A DNA stretch of 36,999 nt, taken from assembly GCA_000226015.1 (NCBI GenBank), contig JH153441.1:122965-159963 (forward strand), given 5' to 3'. Of the stretch, positions 31,201 through 36,999 are shown one piece after another. Numbering within the stretch: the first letter of the stretch is position 1; each line of letters begins with the position of its first letter. Position numbers and translations under genes: made by a program. The stretch comes from Mnemiopsis leidyi (Eukaryota; Ctenophora; Tentaculata; Lobata; Bolinopsidae). The notes below the pieces were generated by a model that made no database searches, was not told the origin of the DNA, and was given only the letters and a program-made list of their open reading frames with translations.

Positions 31201-32131
31201 CTGGCAACAGTCATAACGTTTTTAGACTAAATTCTGGATTCAGCGATGCTAAAAACAAGTGTTCGAATAATTCAACACAATATCCTATGTATCAAATTCT
31301 AAACGACTCAATATCATGAAAATGGCTGGCTGAAATATCTCATTATCTCAATCTAATGTTTAAGGGCAACCTTTTTATCTAATATTCCGCTTTTTTAATT
31401 CGTTGTACAGATGAGGCCAGGGCAAGAAGTATTTCTATCATTTCAGGTACTTGACTAAACAATAGTTTGAGTTTTTAAAGGATAAAGAAAGAAGATAAAT
31501 CTGCACACTTACCTATTGGGTTGTCGGTAGGGGTGTAAGCGCTGAAGTCCAGAATGTAGATATTCCTGATATCTGCCGAGTTTACTTCATTCAAATTGAC
31601 CGGAACATGAACTTCCAGTGCGATCTGATCCTCCTCTCCGTCTCGGTAAATGTCAAATTCTGTCACTTTGATCCCCTCGCTTATGTCTTGCTGCGCTGCG
31701 TTTATCTGTGGAGAGGAATGTGCTAAAATTAATTATCGTTACATAAAATTGTAATTTAGCGGACTAATCCGAATCCGAAACTTGATCGCACTCCTGTAAG
31801 TAGGTACAGTGTAGAGACACATGCTATTTATCTATTCGGCCACTTTCTTCAACATGATAAAAAGTTGTAGATCCATTGAAAATTTAACTTAACTTTAAGT
31901 ATAATTTCTGTTAAATTTTAGAGACTTGTCAGTCTCAAAAGGGAGTTGATATAATGATCTAAGGAACTAAGTGATTTTGATATTGTATTCGAGTCAATGC
32001 GTAGTTAATTTATTCTTTAATTTAATTACCTCGATAATTTGGTTGTCTCGCAGCGGATCACCAAAACTTTGTCCCAAAATGCCGCAAAGATTCATCAAGA
32101 TGATGTTCGCAAAAAGAAATTCTCTTAGCAT
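28274..32131 (-). CDS. Unrecognised secreted/single-pass membrane protein with furin sites
   Basis: Four exons join in phase: 32030-32131, 31513-31705, 30426-30640 and 28274-30169, giving 801 residues. The start MLREFLFANIILMNLCGILG is a signal peptide; an in-frame stop lies upstream. The ectodomain (about 21-586) is beta-strand-like with eight cysteines (111, 169, 330, 351, 384, 394, 488, 501) and several N-glycosylation sequons. Furin-type sites follow at RKRR (587-590) and RVKR (600-603), then a Glu/Asp-rich stalk, a short CPPGEEF...PC segment, a hydrophobic span (about 767-790) and a short tail ending YYDTIFY. Eight cysteines, then a furin site, then a membrane span recall ZP-domain proteins of egg coats and extracellular matrices, but I cannot identify the ZP signature and make no assignment. 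The large exon is clearly more GC-rich than its surroundings. Confidence 0.85.
30631..30688 (-). repeat. 38-bp duplication of the exon 3 splice acceptor
   Basis: The segment CTAATTTCAGAGGGAGATCT, which contains the 3' splice site of exon 3, occurs twice, 38 bp apart. The proximal acceptor (exon start 30640) keeps the frame. Use of the distal one (exon start 30678) would add 38 bases and a stop about ten codons in. Confidence 0.8.
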
Positions 32132-32151
32132 TTTCAAGAAGACTCCAAACT

Positions 32152-32987
32152 CCTTGAGACAAAAGCAAAGCGATCGTTAAAGTAAATGAGCCGATCTCAA
32201 GACCGGGTCGTGACGACTTGATAAGCCCTTATCTCTGCTGTGATAAGCAGCTTAAACATCTCATACTCAGTTTATTCGACCCATTATCAAGTAAAGTTTA
32301 AAGATAAAGATGTCTTATTCTATATTGACGTTTACGACTTCCTGAATATTGTGGCAATAAGTCTAACTTTTACTTAACCTCTAAAAGTTACTATATAACA
32401 TGATATGACGTGACTCTTTCAGTGAATGAACGTCTCAAGCCCCATTTCTTGTAACATATCACGTCAAAATGGGACGTGTCAATTTGTTTTAAACTTGCAG
32501 ACACTGTTTAAGTCCTGGAAAATACAAACAAGTGAATTATTGCACCTGCCATGCCACTCGCACTGTACCTTTCATCCCTAGCTGACGATATATAACTGAC
32601 GTAGTATAAGGGTGACAACTTCAGGATTTGCCTTGCTGAAACCGGACAAGGAATTACATTAAAAGTACACCATTGTGACAAGTAACTGTCCGGGTGATAC
32701 ACCTTATCTGACTGTTGTAATTCCGTGTATTGTGTTACAGCGATAGCTACATCACGTGACCACCCACATTCCGCTGCTCCAACGAACGTTCTGTGGAAGC
32801 TTGTCGTCCTACTCAAGTTACAACCACTGCACTGAGCAACAAAGTTCTGGTATTTAGTCGAGAAAAATGTTTTACTCACACTGGTTACTGCACGTCAGCA
32901 TTAGTTATATCATAACTAACATAAGCTACGTGTACTACAATCCATCTGCACTGCCCACCACTATATACTTCCTCTCCCCCGGCTATA
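32152..32987. other. 5' flank of the secreted-protein gene
   Basis: It contains a candidate 3' splice site (TTTTGTCTCAAG ending at 32153) 21 bases before the ATG, and presumably the promoter. A 123-codon minus frame at 32508-32879 begins at GTG and shows no motif. Confidence 0.4.
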
Positions 32988-33038
32988 TTGTATGTAGAAT
33001 ATATAGTATTATATATATACTATATATTCAACATACAA
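32988..33038. repeat. 51-bp near-perfect palindrome
   Basis: Two 21-base arms (20 of 21 paired) flank a nine-base AT loop. The arms begin TTGTATGT and end ACATACAA and enclose GAATATATAGTA/TACTATATATTC. It could extrude as a cruciform or be a minimal foldback element. Confidence 0.9.
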
Positions 33039-33229
33039 TACTTCCTTTCTGGTTTTACAGGTTCGCTCACTCTAGTGTATTCACCGGTGTAATTTTCTAG
33101 ATTCGATCACACAAGTCATGTGACACACTTAATGACACGTGACATTGACCAAAATTAGCACACGTAATACCGCACGTAACAATAAGGCCATAGTATGACA
33201 CGTTATATAATACCGTGCATAAACTTATA

Positions 33230-33560
33230 TGGGAAGTTATTAACGGTGAATAATCTGGGTGGTTACTAACTGTAAATAATCTAGGTATTTAGTAACTGTA
33301 AATAATCTGCACTGTGTAGTTATTAACGTTGAATAATCTGGGTAGTAACTAACGGTTAATAATCTGGGTAGTTACTAACGGTTGATAATCTGGGTAGTAA
33401 CTAACGGTGAATAATCTGGGTAGTTACTAACGGTGAATTAATCTGTGTAGTTACTTACGGTAAATAATCTGGATAGTTACTAACGGTGAATAATCTGGGT
33501 AGTTACTAACGGTGAATTAATCTGGGTAGTTACTATCTGTGAATAATCTGGGAAGTCACT
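33230..33560. repeat. 26-bp minisatellite, about 12-13 units
   Basis: Degenerate tandem units with the core AACGGTGAATAATCTGGG followed by TAGTTACT. Several units carry a one-base insertion (GAATTAATC) or AGTAACT variants. Confidence 0.93.
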
Positions 33561-34317
33561 GATATCATTATCAGGTCTTGTCAGGACTGTCAGATAAAAT
33601 GTAAGACACGTGTAACTGTACTTACACTCTACACACTCCGAGTAATCAACTAATTTGATGCTTTGTCCGGTTTCTCTTGACAACTGTACATTACCACCCA
33701 GCCCCTCCTACACGAATATGTTGGGATATTCCTTCTAGAACTTTCTATTGTTGGGATAACTGTGACTAACCACAACTACGTTGCGAGATCAAGTCAGAAC
33801 ACAGCCTGCTGTAGTATAAGTGATAAAATTATTCTAAATCAAGAGTTAAGGTAGAGAACAGATTAGTATACATGCAAAGTCAGCAGCGTATATACTGGTC
33901 GATTTAAGGATATTAGAAGATATGACGAAAATTCGTAATTTACAATAATTTAAATGCAAAATTTCCCTACAAGCTTTATAAGGGTCGGAAAGGGTCATCA
34001 GTTGAGTAGACAAGATTCCGTAATATTCAAAAGAACACTACAGGCGAATTTTCGGCCGGTATGTGTGTGTTGTCACTTTGGTTAACCGTGAAGCGAATAA
34101 TTATCTGTTAACTGTGTCTGTGTATTGTGACCGTGCGCTAGTCATTTTACACTCCGCTCGCACTGGTACAGCCGAATACCGAGAAAATGTGAATTAACGA
34201 AATTAAACTCTCTAATTGGCTCAAAAATCTGCCACGTGTCAATTTCCGGCTTCCCTATTGGCCAATAGCATCAATCATCGCTTTCCTGAGACCAGAGGAG
34301 CCGGTGGTGGTGGTGCA
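33561..34317. other. Non-genic stretch
   Basis: No gene was recognised. CCAAT-type motifs (TAATTGGCTC, CCTATTGGCCAATAGC) and a CCACGTGTC E-box lie at 34214-34270, which is promoter-like, but no gene start could be tied to them. Confidence 0.35.
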
Positions 34318-34342
34318 ACACACACACACAAACACACACACG
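34318..34342. repeat. CA microsatellite
   Basis: Interrupted (CA)n of about 11 units. Confidence 0.9.
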
Positions 34343-34440
34343 CTCAGTTAATTGGCACGCGGATAAAGCTAGCTTGTGGCTACCAGGCTATAGAAATATA
34401 AACACCATTACTTCCGGCTCGTTAGCTCCTTGTTTGTCGG

Positions 34441-34528
34441 TGAAGAAGAGAAAGAGAGATATAACTATATAAAGATATAGATAGTGATAGAGTGATAGAG
34501 ATAGAGATAGAGAGATAGAGAGAGAGGG
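34441..34528. repeat. GA/GATA microsatellite
   Basis: AGATAGAGATAGAGAGATAG-type purine-rich repeat of about 90 bp. Confidence 0.9.
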
Positions 34529-35684
34529 GATGTAATTTTTTGGGTATCCTGATTATTACTTTTGCTTTTGCTTGTAACAAGTTTGCGAACTGCGAACTTG
34601 TTTATTATACATACATGTGTATATTTACAATTGCATACTATGGTCTATGTGCATGTGTTGGCTGCAGTTGTTGCCGTATACCCCTGTTAAATAGGTGATT
34701 CAAATACCTATTACCTCTAGACCTGAATTACTGTTATAGTGGTTAGTGGTAACTAATTATCAGGTAATTATCCTTGAAATACTTAGGCCAGGAGAGTCCG
34801 ACATTAATTACGAAATCTAATAGAAATTTACACACATCTCGTGCCTTAAAATTTTCGAAGAACTCTATTTGGGAGCCTAATAATCACATGGGGATCATTC
34901 CATAGGAGATATGAACTTACGGATTACGTGTTACGTAATACGAAATCGATATAAATGATGACATTCCATGGTGTCTTAATCTCATGTCTAAACACTACGT
35001 GTATAATACAGCTATGTGTCATGAAGTTGAATATATAAAGCGATCAAATGATTCCATATAAGGGCATGGCCAAGAGTTCAGCAGAGTTCATCCTGCCTGA
35101 TTATGTGGCGTGTCATTTCCTGTGGGAGATGAGTCACACGTCATAAATCACGTTATAAATCACGTTATAAGTAACGCCCGGAGTACCATTGAGTTCACCA
35201 ATTTTTATTTGGTACTGCTTGTAAAGTGTTCAAAGATATAAGGCCCAAGGGATGGGTACGGAACAAAAATTAACGGTATTAGACAATCGAGCAATTAAAT
35301 CATCCAACATTTATTTTCCTGTATGAGTTTAGCCAATTCCTAACGGATAAAAGTGCTACCTACTGCGATCTTATTTTCAAGGGTTTACGTTATGAAGGGG
35401 CGAGGATCATGTTATTGGATTGAGAAACGCGATGCCAGTAAAAGATAGATCTGCGGTTATTTTAAGTTGAAACACTTCCAGAATAGCATTTGATAAGAAT
35501 TTGAAAAATATTTTACTGAAACAGAAGACTATTGACCGTAAGATGGAGCTTATTACTAGAAGTAGTTCCTGTTCCAATGTATTGCGGGAAGACGCTTAGC
35601 TAAAATCAAGTTGAAAGGGCGAAAAAGATTCCGTGCGCGCGTATAAAACTCGCGCAATGGAAACTTGGTTGCTCTTTATATGTC
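34529..35684. other. Non-genic stretch
   Basis: No gene was recognised. It contains a small direct repeat ATAAATCACGTT at 35143-35168 and TTACG-rich sequence at 34918-34941. Confidence 0.4.
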
Positions 35685-35998
35685 TTACCAGGGCCGTTTT
35701 GCGCGCGCCACTAGAGATGGCTGAGTAGTTGCATGGGGACCAGGTTATGACTCCGCGCGTCTCTGGTGGCGCGCGCGAAAGGTCAACAGGTGATGCGCGT
35801 TTAGAATTTCTTCGAAATTCGCCAGGACAGAAATGCGTGATGGCCGCGACAGTATGTTATCAACCTACAAGCGAAAAGACTCTGTTCAGAGCAACTTGAG
35901 GACTTCAGTCTTTGTTGCTAAATCTACATAGCTGTGGCTCGCGCTTGCTTTAACCAGAGCCATTTTGCGCGCGCCACCAGAGTTATCTTTGTCCATGT
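35685..35998 (+). repeat. CpG-rich dispersed repeat, copy 2 with internal duplication
   Basis: It has two direct occurrences of the start block (ACCAGGGCCGTTTTGCGCGC at 35687 and ACCAGAGCCATTTTGCGCGC at 35952) and one AGAAATGCGTGATGGCCGCG block at 35828. All correspond in order to the copy at 16140-16440. Sequence identity across 19 kb shows a dispersed family. Confidence 0.7.
35698..35779. repeat. GC-rich inverted repeat (hairpin)
   Basis: GCGCGCGCCACTAGAGA (35701-35717) pairs with TCTCTGGTGGCGCGCGC (35760-35776) and a few outer bases, about 18 of 20, around a 42-base spacer. It lies inside the CpG-rich repeat and may be the ends of a tiny foldback element or part of its folded RNA. Confidence 0.8.
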
Positions 35999-36361
35999 CT
36001 GACGTTGCCTGAGGCCTGCAGTATCACAGTATCACAGTATCCAATTTTATATTTTCTATCTGAAAGATATAATACGAAGTTCATGACATAGTATATAATC
36101 TAGATCTGATTCATAGGGATGCTTAAGAACTTTTTTTACGTATTGAATTGATTACTATTATATGATTTGATTGTAGAGGTATAAAATTGAAAATACATTT
36201 TCAGTTATTTACCAAATTTTGAGTTTTACAGTAGTGTGCAGTGGTAACTGGTATGTGATCCCCTGCAGTCCCACCCTATAAACATATGACACACTAGCAT
36301 TACAGGAAAAGAGTAGTGTCATGTGATAACTTTTATTGTCAAAACTATGTATTCAGTATTA

Positions 36362-36494
36362 CAGTCGGACTAACACTTTTTAAAGACGGTATATAGACAC
36401 ATAAGAGACAATTAAAACCCAATTTCAGGCCCCAAATGGCACTCCCAAGATTTACCGGGTCCCCGAAAAAGCCCGGTTAATCGGGAGATGACTG
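36362..36494. mobile_element. Short pogo/Tigger-like MITE
   Basis: A 133-bp segment is flanked by TA on both sides (36360-36361 and 36495-36496). It starts CAGTCGGACTAAC and, read from the other end, CAGTCATCTCCCGATTAACC with GGGCTTTTTCGGGGACC after it. The latter resembles pogo/Tigger termini (CAGTNNNNCTCGATTAWCCGG). Only the first five bases of the two ends match each other. Confidence 0.5.
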
Positions 36495-36496
36495 TA

Positions 36497-36999
36497 TGGT
36501 GGAAGTACAACAGTGAACAGAGTGGGAGAAAATGAACAATGTTCCCATCCCTCAACAGCCTCTGCTTTAAGCTTTGGTGGGGGAATTGGGGATCAGGTGC
36601 TTGGGTGCTCAGGGAATTGGGTGCTCATGGAGGTCGAGACCGTGTCATTGAAGTAAAGCTGCTATCCCGTGTAAAGTTCTGTGTACCCATGGAGCTTTTC
36701 CTCGCAAATCGTAGCAATTTTATCCTGACGACTTTCTGAATACTGTACGGTGGCGTAGCAGGTCATAAATTTTTAAAAATAAAAATCTGATATTTTTTCA
36801 AAAAAAAATTTCGAAAATTTTTCTCGAAAAAAAAGCTGACCTTTTGCACCATGCTCGTGGCGCAGGAGGTCAGGAGTTGGGGTAGTGACGCGCAATTAAG
36901 ACGGTGCGTGACGCGCATTTTTCTCAACAAATTAATGACCGCGTGCGCGGAAGTTTCCATTAATTTGCCAATTTTTTAACAGATTTGAGGGATCCTACA
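36497..36999. other. Right-edge non-genic stretch
   Basis: It holds an A/T low-complexity run at 36770-36835 and CpG-rich sequence at 36875-36950 (GACGCGC, GTGACGCGCA, CGCGTGCGCGG). No gene was recognised. Confidence 0.4.

Noticed and set aside
32508-32879. 123-codon minus-strand frame upstream of the secreted-protein gene
   Set aside because: It starts at GTG, has no motif and no clear splice context, and the length is within chance for a window this size.
33230-33560. CRISPR-like array
   Set aside because: The 26-bp units are directly adjacent with no unique spacers. It is a degenerate minisatellite in an animal genome.

Overview
This window is a stretch of draft animal nuclear genome. 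It is AT-rich, with spliced genes, GT-AG introns of about 90 to 1,200 bp, SINE, LINE and DNA-transposon debris, minisatellites, and a 13-base N gap. The ciliary gene IFT43, an ADF/cofilin, an MBD5/6-type methyl-CpG-binding protein and a Sushi-domain membrane protein place it in Metazoa. A non-bilaterian such as a cnidarian is my best guess (inference, not proved). No bacterial, viral or CRISPR content was seen.

Left third (1-11.7 kb). The last exon of a plus-strand Sushi/CCP-domain cell-surface protein enters from the left edge, directly behind a 13-bp minisatellite that fills the visible part of its last intron. Three genes then follow head-to-tail on the minus strand. Reading from high to low coordinates they are an MBD5/6-like protein, a J-domain/TPR/UBA/RRM/CCCH protein related to TTC31, and IFT43. 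IFT43 could be built completely from five exons with matching phases.

Middle (11.7-19.4 kb and 21.9-28.2 kb). This is repeat-rich non-genic DNA. It holds a TIR element with G-runs and a LINE tail nested inside it, a possible MULE/FLYWCH fragment, three copies of a tRNA-derived SINE, one copy of a CpG-rich dispersed repeat, and a 17-bp minisatellite open in three frames. A four-exon ADF/cofilin gene sits at 19.5-21.9 kb on the plus strand.

Right third (28.2-37 kb). A four-exon minus-strand gene encodes an unrecognised 801-residue secreted or single-pass membrane protein with two furin-type sites and an acidic stalk. Beyond it are a 26-bp minisatellite, a near-perfect 51-bp palindrome, a second cluster of the CpG-rich repeat with a hairpin, and a short pogo-like MITE.

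The genes do not form one pathway. The most interesting is the TTC31-like one. It joins an Hsp70-activating J domain, a chaperone-type TPR, a ubiquitin-binding-type UBA and two RNA-binding modules in one locus, with a one-base reading-frame discrepancy before the RNA-binding part. All five gene starts seen here lie 3-39 nt after a plausible 3' splice site, which fits either 5' non-coding exons or spliced-leader trans-splicing.
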